From: JAGWBJ01 sp964291465
Lineage (GTDB): Bacteria > Chloroflexota > Dehalococcoidia > Lucifugimonadales > JAGWBF01
Length of the DNA stretch: 64,000 nt
Direction: 5' to 3'
Assembly: GCA_964291465.2 (NCBI GenBank)
Contig: OZ219937.1
Span: 143,875-207,874 of the forward strand
The notes under the pieces were generated by a model that did not search any database, was not told the DNA's origin, and saw nothing but the letters and a program-made list of their open reading frames with translations. Positions 1 to 8,235 of the stretch are shown in pieces. A program made the position numbers and the translations under genes. Numbering within the stretch: position 1 is the stretch's first letter; each line of letters starts with the position of its first letter.

Positions 1-58
1 CCAGGGTCAGCACCGCGACCCCGGCCTCCTTCTTCACGATGATGGTCTCAAGCTCCAT
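1..58 (-). CDS. enoyl-CoA hydratase/isomerase family, N-terminus only
   Basis: Only the first 19 codons lie in the window; the gene runs off the left edge. The peptide begins MELETIIVKKEAGVAVLTL, the usual first beta strands of the crotonase fold, in which enoyl-CoA hydratases add water to 2-enoyl-CoA. The start at 58 is preferred over an in-frame ATG at 82 because a GGGGG run lies five to seven bases upstream of it. It follows the gene at 153-1211 on the same strand, so the two may share a transcript. The exact substrate cannot be judged from so short a piece. Confidence 0.6.
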   Translation of the reverse strand, partial: MELETIIVKKEAGVAVLTL

Positions 59-152
59 GGCACCCCCAATGGCTAGCTCCATAAGGATTGCATCCACCGT
101 TTGCTGGACAGGGTCTCCCGGCGTTTGGTACGGGGCGGCTGGGCGGGGAGCT

Positions 153-1211
153 CTAGGGCATCCGGCTGGTATCGATCTCCCGGATAACGGAACGGGAGCC
201 TACACCCTTGCCCCACCGGGGTATCAGGGACGACCAGGGCCCGCCGTCGCCGCCGCCGGCCAGGAGTACGACCGACTCGGGGGACAGGCAGGCCGGCAAG
301 ACGTCATCCTCGTGCCCGGCCGCCGGCGCCTCGGCCTTGCTGGCCGCGGCCCACTCCGCGGCCGTGCGGCGGGCCTTCTCGAAGATGAACTCCCGGGCCC
401 GGGCCTTGTCCCACCCCGCCCGCTTGATGATGCCACCGTGTTCCTGGCCGACCACCAGGGGTATCTCGCCGTGTCCCCTGCCGATGCCCACCAGCGTGTC
501 CGCCGCGGCGGAGAGTATCTTCTCGGGCGTGCCGGCGCCCACCAGATCAATCTGACAGGGCGCCAGGGACGCCATCACGGTCACGGTGCTGGCCTCCGGG
601 TCGAACCCACGCTCCACGTGAAACGGCTCCCAGGGGCTGTTCTCCTCGTCTTCGGCGATGCAGTAGCTGTACTTCCCCGGGTGGCCCAGGGTCGAACGGT
701 CCAGCACCCCGGGGTGGTTCTCCAGCACGTTGATGAGGATGAGGCGTATCGCCCTGCCCACGGTGGCGTTGGCCCGGCGGTCGGGCCCGGGGCCAAACAG
801 GTTGTGCCCGCTGGCGAACCCCAACCGGTGACGCACCGGGCCGTTGACGAGCAGCAGCGGGGCGGACCCGCCCGTGCTGGCGGAGCTCCCATGAAGGTTG
901 AACTCGGGCTGAACCATGCACTCCAGCGCCGCCATGATCACCGGCACGTACTCGGGCCTGCACCCGGCCATGACCGCGCCTATGGCCGCCTTCTCGGCAC
1001 TGATCACCCGGCCTCGCACGGGCTCCACCCCTATCACGTCCGAGGGGTGTCTGCCGGCCACCTCCAGAAACCGCAGCACCTTCTCCTCGGTGGGAGGGAC
1101 CACTGGGAGGCCGTCGGTCCAGCCCTGCTGGTAGCAGTACTCCACGGCGTCGTCGAGGGTCCCCGTGACCTCCATCCCCTTGGACGTTAGAGTATCGGGC
1201 GCAAGGCTCAT
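153..1211 (-). CDS. conserved protein with DGLPVVPPT motif, function unknown
   Basis: A 352-residue soluble protein with no signal peptide or membrane segment. Near residue 32 it has GWTDGLPVVPPTEEKV. From memory, this motif occurs in uncharacterised proteins often found near UGSC-motif (seleno)proteins in Chloroflexota and actinobacteria; that link is recall, not something shown here. Other marks are a HGSSASTGGSAP stretch near residue 107 and a VVGQEHGG segment near 255. There is no selenocysteine signal. The start ATG at 1211 has no strong ribosome site. The next gene downstream is an enoyl-CoA hydratase, which hints at acyl-CoA or small-acid metabolism, but no reaction can be assigned. 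Confidence 0.6.
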   Translation of the reverse strand: MSLAPDTLTSKGMEVTGTLDDAVEYCYQQGWTDGLPVVPPTEEKVLRFLEVAGRHPSDVIGVEPVRGRVISAEKAAIGAVMAGCRPEYVPVIMAALECMVQPEFNLHGSSASTGGSAPLLLVNGPVRHRLGFASGHNLFGPGPDRRANATVGRAIRLILINVLENHPGVLDRSTLGHPGKYSYCIAEDEENSPWEPFHVERGFDPEASTVTVMASLAPCQIDLVGAGTPEKILSAAADTLVGIGRGHGEIPLVVGQEHGGIIKRAGWDKARAREFIFEKARRTAAEWAAASKAEAPAAGHEDDVLPACLSPESVVLLAGGGDGGPWSSLIPRWGKGVGSRSVIREIDTSRMP

Positions 1212-1406
1212 GGTCCAATCACTCCGCCATCAAAGAAGTCCGCCGCGCAACGCCGACCGGGTCCCTGCCACACCTTGCCGGTATCCTCCCAGCGTGCCGG
1301 TATCGGCCGACGTAGCGCTATGGGCCGCGCATGCTGGCGTAGGCAGCCGGGCGGCCGTTGCCACGCAATTATGTTGCCCGGCGTCGGTTGGTGTCAAGGC
1401 GATGCT

Positions 1407-1472
1407 CCGGCCCTGTCCTTCCGGCCCTGTCCTTCCGGCCCTGTCCTTCCGGCCCTGTCCTTCCGGCCCTGT
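1407..1472. repeat. 14-bp tandem repeat, 4.7 copies
   Basis: The unit CCGGCCCTGTCCTT is repeated four times without change, followed by ten bases of a fifth copy. It is non-coding and lies between two divergently oriented genes. Confidence 0.9.
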
Positions 1473-1542
1473 GCCAAGGAGGACGACGTTTTCAATAATG
1501 ATTATGAGGAAGGCATATGGTGGTGGTGGAAACGTTTAGCAG

Positions 1543-1571
1543 TTGACAGGGGGTATGGTGGTGGGTAGAAT
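1543..1571 (+). promoter_or_regulatory. sigma-70 type promoter, distal of a tandem pair
   Basis: TTGACA at 1543-1548, a 17-base spacer, then TAGAAT at 1566-1571. It reads toward the DUF1800/DUF1501 genes and has a perfect -35 hexamer, unlike most promoters seen in this half of the window. Confidence 0.6.
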
Positions 1572-1599
1572 TGGGGTCGTTGGGGGGTGTGGGTTCGGA

Positions 1600-1628
1600 T
1601 TGACAGGGGTGAGGCCGGGTAATAGAAT
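1600..1628 (+). promoter_or_regulatory. sigma-70 type promoter, proximal of a tandem pair
   Basis: TTGACA at 1600-1605, a 17-base spacer, then TAGAAT at 1623-1628. It matches the first promoter in both hexamers and in spacer length and lies 57 bases downstream of it, leaving a leader of about 65 bases before the ATG at 1702. Confidence 0.6.
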
Positions 1629-1701
1629 TGACCTGCCTCGTTTGTGGGTGGAGGTGCGCGTGGTGAGCGAGGAGCGGAGAATAGAGTAGGAGGACGGCGC
1701 G

Positions 1702-3111
1702 ATGGCAGACAGGGACATAGCCCTGATGGCGCATCTGATGAGGCGGGCGGGGTTCGGAGCCAGCCGGGACGAGCTGGAGGAGCGTGTGGCCCGTGGGTAC
1801 GAGGAGACGGTGGAGGAGCTGGTGGACCCGGACCGGTTCGGGATACCGAAGGTGGACACGGACGTGCTGCTGAGGTACTACCCGAGCCTGGAGATACCTG
1901 GGGCGCCGCCCAACGGGCGTTCCGAGTGGATCTACCACATGATCAACACCAAGAGGCCGTTGGAAGAGAAGATGGCGCTGTTCTGGCACCAGGTGCTGGC
2001 GACGGGGAACTCGAAGATAGACAACCCCAACGAGATGACGGCGCAGATCAAGATGTTCCGTGAGAAGGGGATGGGGAGCTACCGGGACCTGCTGGTCGAG
2101 GTGGCGAAGAGTCCGGCGATGATCTACTGGCTGGACAACAACGAGAACCACAAGGACGAGCCCAACGAGAACTGGGGCCGGGAGCTGCTGGAGCTCTTCT
2201 CCATGGGAGTTGGGAACTACACGGAGCAGGACGTATTCGAGGCGTCGAGGGCGTTCACGGGGTGGACCATCTCCCAGAGGATACCGAGGCTGCCGTTGGC
2301 GCGGTTCTGGTGGAGCTTCGAGTACCACGAGGAGGACCACGACGACAGCGAGAAGGTGTTCCTGGGGCACCGAGGGAACTTCAACGGGGACGACATCATA
2401 GACATCGTGGTGAGGCAGCCGGCGACGGCGCGGTTCGTGGCGCGGCACCTGTACAACTTCTTCGTAGCGGACGAGCCGCAGGTGCCAGCGTGGCAGATCA
2501 ACCCGCCGTTGGACCCGGCGGCGGTGAACATCATAGGGGACGCGTTCATCAGCTCGGGGTACGACATGAGGTCGACGCTGAGGGTGATGTTCAACTCGGA
2601 CTTTTTCAAGGCGGAGTCCATCCGGTGGCAGAAGGTGAAGAGTCCCGCGGAGGTGGTGGCGGGGATAATGAGGCTGGTGGGTGACTTCCAGTTCCCGCGG
2701 CCGGGGTTGCAGGCGATAGGTGAGGAGCCGGGGTACCAGGGGCAGGAGATCATGAACCCGCCCAGCGTGGAGGGTTGGCACACGGGCGCGGAGTGGATAG
2801 ACAGCGGGTCGCTGGTGAGGCGGATCAACTTCGCGGCGGACCGACTGTCGAACCTGGAGATGCCCGGTGTGCGTGCCATGGTGATGAGGGTGAAGGAGCA
2901 GGGGGAGCTGGGGCCCGAGGAGCTGGTGGAGAGTGCGCTGGACATCATCGGGCCTTTGGAGGTGAGCGGGCAGACGCGTGAGGAGCTGGTGACGATGGCG
3001 AAGCAGGGAGGCAAGCTGGACTGGGGCAGCGAGGGAGCGGCCCAGTCGGAGCAGAGGGTGGCGGACATGCTGGCGCTGATAGCGGCGTCGCGGGAGTACC
3101 AGTTCGAGTAG
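1702..3111 (+). CDS. DUF1800 domain-containing protein
   Basis: A 469-residue protein of the DUF1800 family. The N-terminus LMRRAGFGASRDELE, followed by a loop with DTDVLLRYYPS, and the later FSMGVGNYTEQDVFEASRAFTGW and NPPSVEGWHTGAEW segments are typical of that family. The biochemical role is unknown; family members are nearly always encoded just before a DUF1501 protein, as here (58 bases on). An AGGAGG lies ten bases before the ATG. No signal peptide is evident, which is slightly unusual because many relatives are predicted to be exported. It is probably the first gene of an operon driven by the tandem promoters upstream. Confidence 0.9.
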   Translation: MADRDIALMAHLMRRAGFGASRDELEERVARGYEETVEELVDPDRFGIPKVDTDVLLRYYPSLEIPGAPPNGRSEWIYHMINTKRPLEEKMALFWHQVLATGNSKIDNPNEMTAQIKMFREKGMGSYRDLLVEVAKSPAMIYWLDNNENHKDEPNENWGRELLELFSMGVGNYTEQDVFEASRAFTGWTISQRIPRLPLARFWWSFEYHEEDHDDSEKVFLGHRGNFNGDDIIDIVVRQPATARFVARHLYNFFVADEPQVPAWQINPPLDPAAVNIIGDAFISSGYDMRSTLRVMFNSDFFKAESIRWQKVKSPAEVVAGIMRLVGDFQFPRPGLQAIGEEPGYQGQEIMNPPSVEGWHTGAEWIDSGSLVRRINFAADRLSNLEMPGVRAMVMRVKEQGELGPEELVESALDIIGPLEVSGQTREELVTMAKQGGKLDWGSEGAAQSEQRVADMLALIAASREYQFE

Positions 3112-3169
3112 ATACCGGGGAGCAGGCCAAGGGGCCAAGAAAGGTACAAGGAGAAAAGGAGGAGAGTAG

Positions 3170-4297
3170 ATGGCAAAGAAGGATCCGGTCCTGGTGATAC
3201 TGCAGCTGACGGGTGGCAACGACTACTTCAACAGCACGATCCCGTACAACGACCCGTTGTACAAGGACAACCGTCCTGCGGTGGGCATCAAGGACGAAGA
3301 GATGATCGTGGTGGACGACGAGATCGCCTTCCACCCGAGCATGGCTGCGCTGAAGGACATGTGGGACCAGGGGAAGATGGCGGTGATCCACGGGGTGGGG
3401 TACGAGAACTCGCCCCGGTCGCACTTCCGGTCCATGGACATCTGGCACACGTGCGAGCCGGACAAGGTGGGGACCGAGGGATGGCTGGGACGTGCCACGC
3501 GGGACCTGGACCCGAACAAGGAGAACGTGCTGACGGCGGTGAACTTCGGCAACGGGCTGCCCCGTGCGCTGGCCCTGCCGGGCGTGTCGGTGGCGTCGGT
3601 ATCGGACCTGTCGACCTACGGGATACTGACGGGTCTGGAGGCGGACCAGAGGGCCGCGGCGCTGGAGAGGTTCGGACGGATGTACGCTCCGGCGGTGGGC
3701 ACTGGGTTCGTGATGGACTACCTGAGCCAGACGGGGTTGGACGCGCTGAAGGGTGCGGACATCCTGAGGACGGCGCCGGACAAGTACACGTCTTCGGTGG
3801 AGTACGCTGCCAGCCCGATAGCCCGGAAGATGAGGGACATAGCGCAGGTGCACCTGGCGGGGTTCGGGACGCGGGTGTTCTACACCCAGCACTCCAGCTT
3901 CGACACCCACGCCAGCCAGCTGGGGATGCACTCCCAGTTGCTGAAGGAAGTGTCCGAGTCGGTGTCGGACTTCTACCAGGACCTGGCCGAGCACGACGCG
4001 GCCGACAACGTGGTGGTGCTCCTGTTCTCGGAGTTCGGGCGCAGGGTGCACGACAACGGGTCGGGTACGGACCACGGTGCGGCGGGGGCCTGCTTCGCCA
4101 TAGGTGACCCGGTGGTGGCCGGGTACCACGGCGAGTATCCCAGCCGGAAGGCCGAGGACCTGCAGTTCGGCGACCTGGTGCCCAACCACGACTTCCGGGG
4201 TGTGTACTCCACGCTGCTGGAGGACTGGCTGGGGCTGGACGCCAACCCGATAGTGGGCGGCTCCTTCGAGAAGCTGAGCTTCATCAAGAAGGGATAG
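3170..4297 (+). CDS. DUF1501 domain-containing protein
   Basis: A 375-residue member of DUF1501, a family distantly related to the alkaline phosphatase/sulfatase fold. Recognisable parts are LVILQLTGGNDYFNS at the start, a YENSPRSHFRSMDIW segment, FDTHASQLG near residue 245, and LLFSEFGRRVHDNGSGTDHGAAG near 282, which would hold the metal-ligand-like Asp and His. It lacks the usual Tat signal peptide and begins directly with the fold, so it may act in the cytoplasm. A clear AGGAGGAG precedes the ATG. It pairs with the DUF1800 gene and is followed by an NHL-repeat gene. The enzymatic activity of the family is not established. Confidence 0.9.
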   Translation: MAKKDPVLVILQLTGGNDYFNSTIPYNDPLYKDNRPAVGIKDEEMIVVDDEIAFHPSMAALKDMWDQGKMAVIHGVGYENSPRSHFRSMDIWHTCEPDKVGTEGWLGRATRDLDPNKENVLTAVNFGNGLPRALALPGVSVASVSDLSTYGILTGLEADQRAAALERFGRMYAPAVGTGFVMDYLSQTGLDALKGADILRTAPDKYTSSVEYAASPIARKMRDIAQVHLAGFGTRVFYTQHSSFDTHASQLGMHSQLLKEVSESVSDFYQDLAEHDAADNVVVLLFSEFGRRVHDNGSGTDHGAAGACFAIGDPVVAGYHGEYPSRKAEDLQFGDLVPNHDFRGVYSTLLEDWLGLDANPIVGGSFEKLSFIKKG

Positions 4298-4341
4298 CCC
4301 TTCCGCCGGGAAGGCTCCCGCCGGTACGACCGGCAATAGGA

Positions 4342-4376
4342 GGGGGGAATCGGGGCAACGTTCCCCGGTTCCCCCC
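4342..4376 (+). other. 14-bp stem hairpin between DUF1501 and NHL genes
   Basis: Bases 4342-4355 pair with 4363-4376, with one G-T pair and a seven-base loop. No run of T follows, so it is not a classical terminator. It may be a processing or stabilising element between two co-transcribed genes. Confidence 0.5.
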
Positions 4377-4434
4377 CAACTTGTCGGCCCCATCGCCGGC
4401 CCCCGGATCCCAAGCACGCAAGGGGGTAGCAGCC

Positions 4435-5439
4435 ATGCTAACCAGGTACATATCCGGCCGTATCTACAACTACGACTACTGTGTCGGACGAAACGCCTTT
4501 GCCGGCGCAGGCTTCGCCCAGCCCGCCGACTTCGCCCTTGGCTCCGGCAGGTCCATATACGTGATCAACAAGGGCAACGAATTCAACGCCGGGCACGGGC
4601 TGACCAAGTGCACCATCGACAGCGAGTTCATCTGGGAGGACCGGGGCCCGGGCTTCGCCAGGGGCAACTCCCCCTGGCCCTCCTCGGTGGCGGTGGACAG
4701 CGGGGAGAACGTCTACGTCTCCGACGACTACACCAGCCACATCGATATATACGACAAGGAAGGCAACTACACCGGCCAGTGGGGTGAGAAGGGCTCGGCC
4801 CCCGGCCAGCTCAACGGCCCCTCGGGCCTGGACTTCGACGCGAACGACAACCTGTACGTGGTGGACGGCCTGAACAACCGGGTCCAGGTCTTCGGCAAGG
4901 ACGGGGCATTCCAGTCCGGGTGGGGCAGCCAGGGCAGCGGCCCGGGCCAGTTCCAGATGCCCTGGGGCATTGCCGTGGACTCCCGGGGACAGGTCTACGT
5001 GGCCGACTGGAAGAACGACCGGGTGCAGAAGTTCACCGCCGACGGCGAGTACGTGGCCAGTATAGGCCTGGGCTCCGGAAACGGGCCCGGGGAGCTGAAC
5101 CGGCCCAGCAGCGTGGCCATAGACAAGGACGGGGACGTCTACGTGGTGGACTGGGGCAACAACCGGCTGAACGTCTACACCGGGGACGGCGACTTCCTGA
5201 CGAGCTTCGTGGGAGACGCCGACAAGCTGGCCAAGTGGAGCCAGGACTCGGTGGACGCCAACCCCGACTACCAGAAGGCCCGCCGCAGGGTGGACCTGTC
5301 GCCCGAGTACCTGTTCCGCCGGCCCGTGGCGGTGAACGTGGACGACGAAGGCCGCATCATGGTGCTGGAGACCAACTCCGGCAGGATGCAGATATACGTC
5401 AAGGAGCAGGACTTCGTCGACGCCCCCGTGAACCTCTAG
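4435..5439 (+). CDS. NHL-repeat beta-propeller protein
   Basis: A 334-residue protein built almost entirely of NHL repeats. Blades end in motifs such as VAVDSGENVYVSD, LDFDANDNLYVVDG, IAVDSRGQVYVADW and VAIDKDGDVYVVDW, and linkers of the type GQFQMPWG or GELNRPSS separate them, as in six-bladed propellers. The start at 4435 is chosen because AGGGGGT lies just upstream; an in-frame TTG at 4381 would add 18 unlikely residues across a GC-rich leader. No signal peptide or lipobox is seen. It follows the DUF1800/DUF1501 pair in the same direction and may be a binding partner, but the ligand is unknown. Confidence 0.85.
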   Translation: MLTRYISGRIYNYDYCVGRNAFAGAGFAQPADFALGSGRSIYVINKGNEFNAGHGLTKCTIDSEFIWEDRGPGFARGNSPWPSSVAVDSGENVYVSDDYTSHIDIYDKEGNYTGQWGEKGSAPGQLNGPSGLDFDANDNLYVVDGLNNRVQVFGKDGAFQSGWGSQGSGPGQFQMPWGIAVDSRGQVYVADWKNDRVQKFTADGEYVASIGLGSGNGPGELNRPSSVAIDKDGDVYVVDWGNNRLNVYTGDGDFLTSFVGDADKLAKWSQDSVDANPDYQKARRRVDLSPEYLFRRPVAVNVDDEGRIMVLETNSGRMQIYVKEQDFVDAPVNL

Positions 5440-5490
5440 GCAACGCTAGCAGCTACTGGCCTCGCTGGTTGCCTAATCGTGACAGAGCAG

Positions 5491-5536
5491 CGCCGGGCAT
5501 GAACGATATTCGTTCATGCCCGGCGTCCGTTTTCTG
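5491..5536 (+). terminator. rho-independent terminator after the NHL gene
   Basis: A perfect 16-bp inverted repeat, 5491-5506 with 5510-5525, closes on a three-base loop and is followed by TCCGTTTT. The symmetry of the stem means it could also work from the other strand. Confidence 0.75.
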
Positions 5537-5577
5537 GCCGGACCCTGGGCGCGCCGTCGTCCCGGAAGGACTCGCAT

Positions 5578-6318
5578 TTGCTCTCCGCGCCTGAGCTGGC
5601 GGCGGCCCTGGGCATCGTCCTGCTGGGGTCTACGGTCATGGGCCTGGCGGGGTTTGGCATGGGAATGGTCATCGCCCCCGTGCTCCTGCTGTTCATGGAG
5701 CCCCAGACGGTGGTCATCACCGTGGTCGGCCTGTCGATCCCCACGCTGGGCCTCGTGCGACTGCAGTCGAGACGTGAGCTGGAGGGCCATGACGTAGTGC
5801 CGTTGACGGTGGGAGGGTTGGCCGGGCTGCCCCCAGCCGTGCTGCTGCTCGACTCCGCCGCTCCGGACGTGCTCAGGATAACCATCGCCGTGATCGTGCT
5901 GTGCCTGGCGGCGATCAGCATTCTAGACATACGACGGCCGCTGCCGCGCCACCCGGTGATCGGCGGCGCCTTCGGCTTCGCGGGCTCGGTGCTGACCATG
6001 TCCCTGGGGGTGGGCATGCCGATAGTGGCGCTGTTCCTGACCAACCAGGGTCTGAGCGCCAGGGCGGTGCGGGCTTCCATGGCCGCCTACTACCTGGTGG
6101 TGGCGTCGGTGACGTTCGTCGTCTACGGTGTCATCGGGCTGCTTCCCGTGGAGCGATTGCTGCTCCTGGCGGAGATGGCGCCGGTGGCGGTGCTGGGATT
6201 CCTGGCGGCGTCGAAGCTGGTCGACCGCACCAACGACAGAGCGCTGCGGCGCATCGTCCTGGTGGTGATAATCGCCTCCAGCGTGGCGCTGCTGGGCCGG
6301 GAGGCGGCGGGGGTCTGA
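5578..6318 (+). CDS. TauE/SafE family membrane transporter
   Basis: A 246-residue very hydrophobic protein with about seven or eight membrane segments, arranged as two repeats. The first begins ALGIVLLGSTVMGLAGFGMG, a usual TauE/SafE opening, and the second has GGAFGFAGSVLTMSLGVGMP near residue 125. The family exports small sulfur-containing or organic anions such as sulfite or sulfoacetate; the substrate here is unknown. The start is a TTG at 5578 with GGAAGGA eight bases upstream. It stands alone, downstream of a terminator and convergent with trxB. Confidence 0.85.
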   Translation: MLSAPELAAALGIVLLGSTVMGLAGFGMGMVIAPVLLLFMEPQTVVITVVGLSIPTLGLVRLQSRRELEGHDVVPLTVGGLAGLPPAVLLLDSAAPDVLRITIAVIVLCLAAISILDIRRPLPRHPVIGGAFGFAGSVLTMSLGVGMPIVALFLTNQGLSARAVRASMAAYYLVVASVTFVVYGVIGLLPVERLLLLAEMAPVAVLGFLAASKLVDRTNDRALRRIVLVVIIASSVALLGREAAGV

Positions 6319-6341
6319 GGGCCGGAACCGGGCCCCTGGGG

Positions 6342-7265
6342 CTACGCCTGTCCGATGTCCCGGTAGGCGGAGAGAGCGGCGGTGATGCCGTCCCCGACGG
6401 CGGTGCCGAGCTGTCGGTAAGAGTCTACGCGGATGTCGCCGGCCGCGTAGACGCCGGGTATGGAAGTCCGCATGTTGGCGTCGACGTATATGTGCCCGGT
6501 CTCGTCGAGGGGCACCTGGCCCTGGAGGAAGTCGCTGTTGGACGTAAACCCGATGTAGATGAAGGCCGCGGAGGCCGGATAGTCGTAGGCGTCGCCGGTC
6601 TTCAGGTCCCTGACCCTCACGGCTTCCACGACGCCGTTGCCCTTTATCTCCTCCACTACGTGGCTCCACAGGAACTCGAACTTGGGGTTCTCCAGGGCCC
6701 GCTGCTGGAGAATGCGGCTGGCCCGAAGCTCGTCGCGCCGGTGGACCACCGTCACCCGGTTGACGATGCCGGCCAGATACGACCCCTCGTCCAGGGCGGC
6801 GTCGCCCCCGCCCACGACCACGACGTCCTCGCCCTTGAAGAAGTTCCCGTCGCACACGGCGCAGTAGGAGACGCCCCTGCCCGACAGCTCCTCCTCCCCG
6901 GGGACGCCGAGCTTCCTGTGGGACCCGCCCGTGGCGATGATCAGGCCCCTGGTGGAGAGGGAGCCGTCGTCGGTGACGACGGTCTTGACCGGCCCCGCCA
7001 AGTCCCGCACCTCCGTGACCTGCTCGTGCCTCATCTCGGCGCCGTACTTGGACGAGTGCTCGCACAGCAGACGCGACAGCTCGGGGCCGCTGACGCCGTC
7101 GGGGAAGCCGGGGTAGTTCTCTATGACGTCAGTGACCAGTATCTGACCGCCGCAAGAGAGGCCGTCGAGGACGAGGGTCTTCAGCATGGCCCTGCCAGCG
7201 TAGATGGCGGCGCTGAGGCCGGCGGCCCCTCCGCCGAGGATCACCAGGTCGTAGTCGGTGTCCAT
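6342..7265 (-). CDS. trxB: thioredoxin-disulfide reductase
   Basis: A 307-residue flavoprotein that passes electrons from NADPH through FAD to thioredoxin. The FAD-binding GGGAAG is at residues 11-16, the redox pair is Cys135 and Cys138 in CAVCDG (most relatives have CATCDG), and the NADPH loop VVGGGDAA is near 150. The C-terminal YVDANMRTSIPGVYAAGDI is the second FAD-binding element. Length matches the low-molecular-weight bacterial type. Its start lies 22 bases after the end of the epimerase gene, so the two are probably co-transcribed. No thioredoxin gene is in view. Confidence 0.95.
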   Translation of the reverse strand: MDTDYDLVILGGGAAGLSAAIYAGRAMLKTLVLDGLSCGGQILVTDVIENYPGFPDGVSGPELSRLLCEHSSKYGAEMRHEQVTEVRDLAGPVKTVVTDDGSLSTRGLIIATGGSHRKLGVPGEEELSGRGVSYCAVCDGNFFKGEDVVVVGGGDAALDEGSYLAGIVNRVTVVHRRDELRASRILQQRALENPKFEFLWSHVVEEIKGNGVVEAVRVRDLKTGDAYDYPASAAFIYIGFTSNSDFLQGQVPLDETGHIYVDANMRTSIPGVYAAGDIRVDSYRQLGTAVGDGITAALSAYRDIGQA

Positions 7266-7287
7266 GCGAGCACCCCCCAGGGGATGA

Positions 7288-8226
7288 CTAGCCGGGAGGG
7301 CGGACGGTGGAGCGGAAGTACTCCACCGTGGCCGCCAGCCCGTCCTCGAGGCTCAGCGCGGGCTCCCACCCCAGCTCCCGGCGCAGGCGGGAGCTGTCCA
7401 GGCTTACCTTGAACACCTCGTTGCGCCTGGCGGGGGCGGTCACCTGGTTCCACCTGTACCTGGTGATGCCCTTCAGGAGCTCGAAGATCCGGTTGATGGA
7501 GGTGCCCACCCCCGTCCCCACGTTGTAGGCGCCGGAGCCCTTCTCCATCGCCAGCATGTTGGCTTCCACGACGTCGCTCACGGCGACGAAGTCACGCTCC
7601 TGCTCCCCGGTGCCGAAGATCCTTGGCTGCCCGCCCTCCAGCATGGCCCTGATGAAGATGGCCACGACCCCGGCCTCTCCATGGGGGTCCTGCCTGGGGC
7701 CGTACACGTTGCCGTACCGCAGGGTGACGTAGTTGAGCCGGAAGGTCTTCCGGTACAGCTCCAGGTACGCTTCCGCGGCGAACTTGGAGAGGGCGTAGGG
7801 CGACAGGGGATTGACCGGGTGGGACTCGTCGCAGGGGGTACGCTCGGGCTCCCCGTATATGGTGCCGCCCGACGAGGAGAATATGAAGCGCTCCACCCCA
7901 TAGGACCGGGACAACTCAACGAGGCGCAGGGTGCCCTGTATGTTGATGGCCGCGTCCTTCAGGGGGTCCCGCACGGAGTCGGCCACGCTTATCTGGGCCG
8001 CGTGGTGGTTTACGACCTGGGGCTGCTCCCGCTGGAATATCTCTTCCACCGCGGGCTGGGTGATGCTGGTGTGGTAGAACTTGGCGGCCTTGTTGAGGTT
8101 CCTCAGATGGCCCGTGGTCAGGTCGTCGACGACCACGACCCGGTGACCCAGCTCGACGTACCTGTCAACCAGGTGGGAGCCTATGAAGCCGGCCCCGCCC
8201 GTGACTAGGACGGTCCTCTGTCTCAA
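7288..8226 (-). CDS. NAD-dependent epimerase/dehydratase, UDP-glucose 4-epimerase type
   Basis: A 312-residue extended short-chain dehydrogenase. The NAD-binding TGGAGFIGSH is at residues 9-18, the catalytic Ser lies in SSSGGTIYG near 118-120, and Tyr144 and Lys148 form the YxxxK motif in YALSK. The substrate side, including RYGNVYGPRQDPHGEAGVV, is typical of GalE-like enzymes that interconvert UDP-hexoses. GalE cannot be told from related GDP/UDP-sugar epimerases by sequence reading alone, so no symbol is given. It lies between trxB and htpX; the gap to htpX is only nine bases. Confidence 0.85.
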   Translation of the reverse strand: MRQRTVLVTGGAGFIGSHLVDRYVELGHRVVVVDDLTTGHLRNLNKAAKFYHTSITQPAVEEIFQREQPQVVNHHAAQISVADSVRDPLKDAAINIQGTLRLVELSRSYGVERFIFSSSGGTIYGEPERTPCDESHPVNPLSPYALSKFAAEAYLELYRKTFRLNYVTLRYGNVYGPRQDPHGEAGVVAIFIRAMLEGGQPRIFGTGEQERDFVAVSDVVEANMLAMEKGSGAYNVGTGVGTSINRIFELLKGITRYRWNQVTAPARRNEVFKVSLDSSRLRRELGWEPALSLEDGLAATVEYFRSTVRPPG

Positions 8227-8235
8227 GGGGCGCGC

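Larger units (their letters stand above)
1212..1701. other. intergenic region with repeat and tandem promoters
   Basis: This stretch between divergent genes holds no convincing coding sequence. It contains a 14-bp tandem repeat at 1407-1472, then an AT-richer segment with two tandem promoters at 1543-1571 and 1600-1628 that point right into the DUF1800 gene. The Shine-Dalgarno AGGAGG lies just before the ATG at 1702. Confidence 0.6.

Noticed and set aside
5491..5525. Perfect palindrome as insertion-sequence end or repeat
   Set aside because: It is followed by a T run and lies directly after a gene, which suits a terminator; no second copy was seen.
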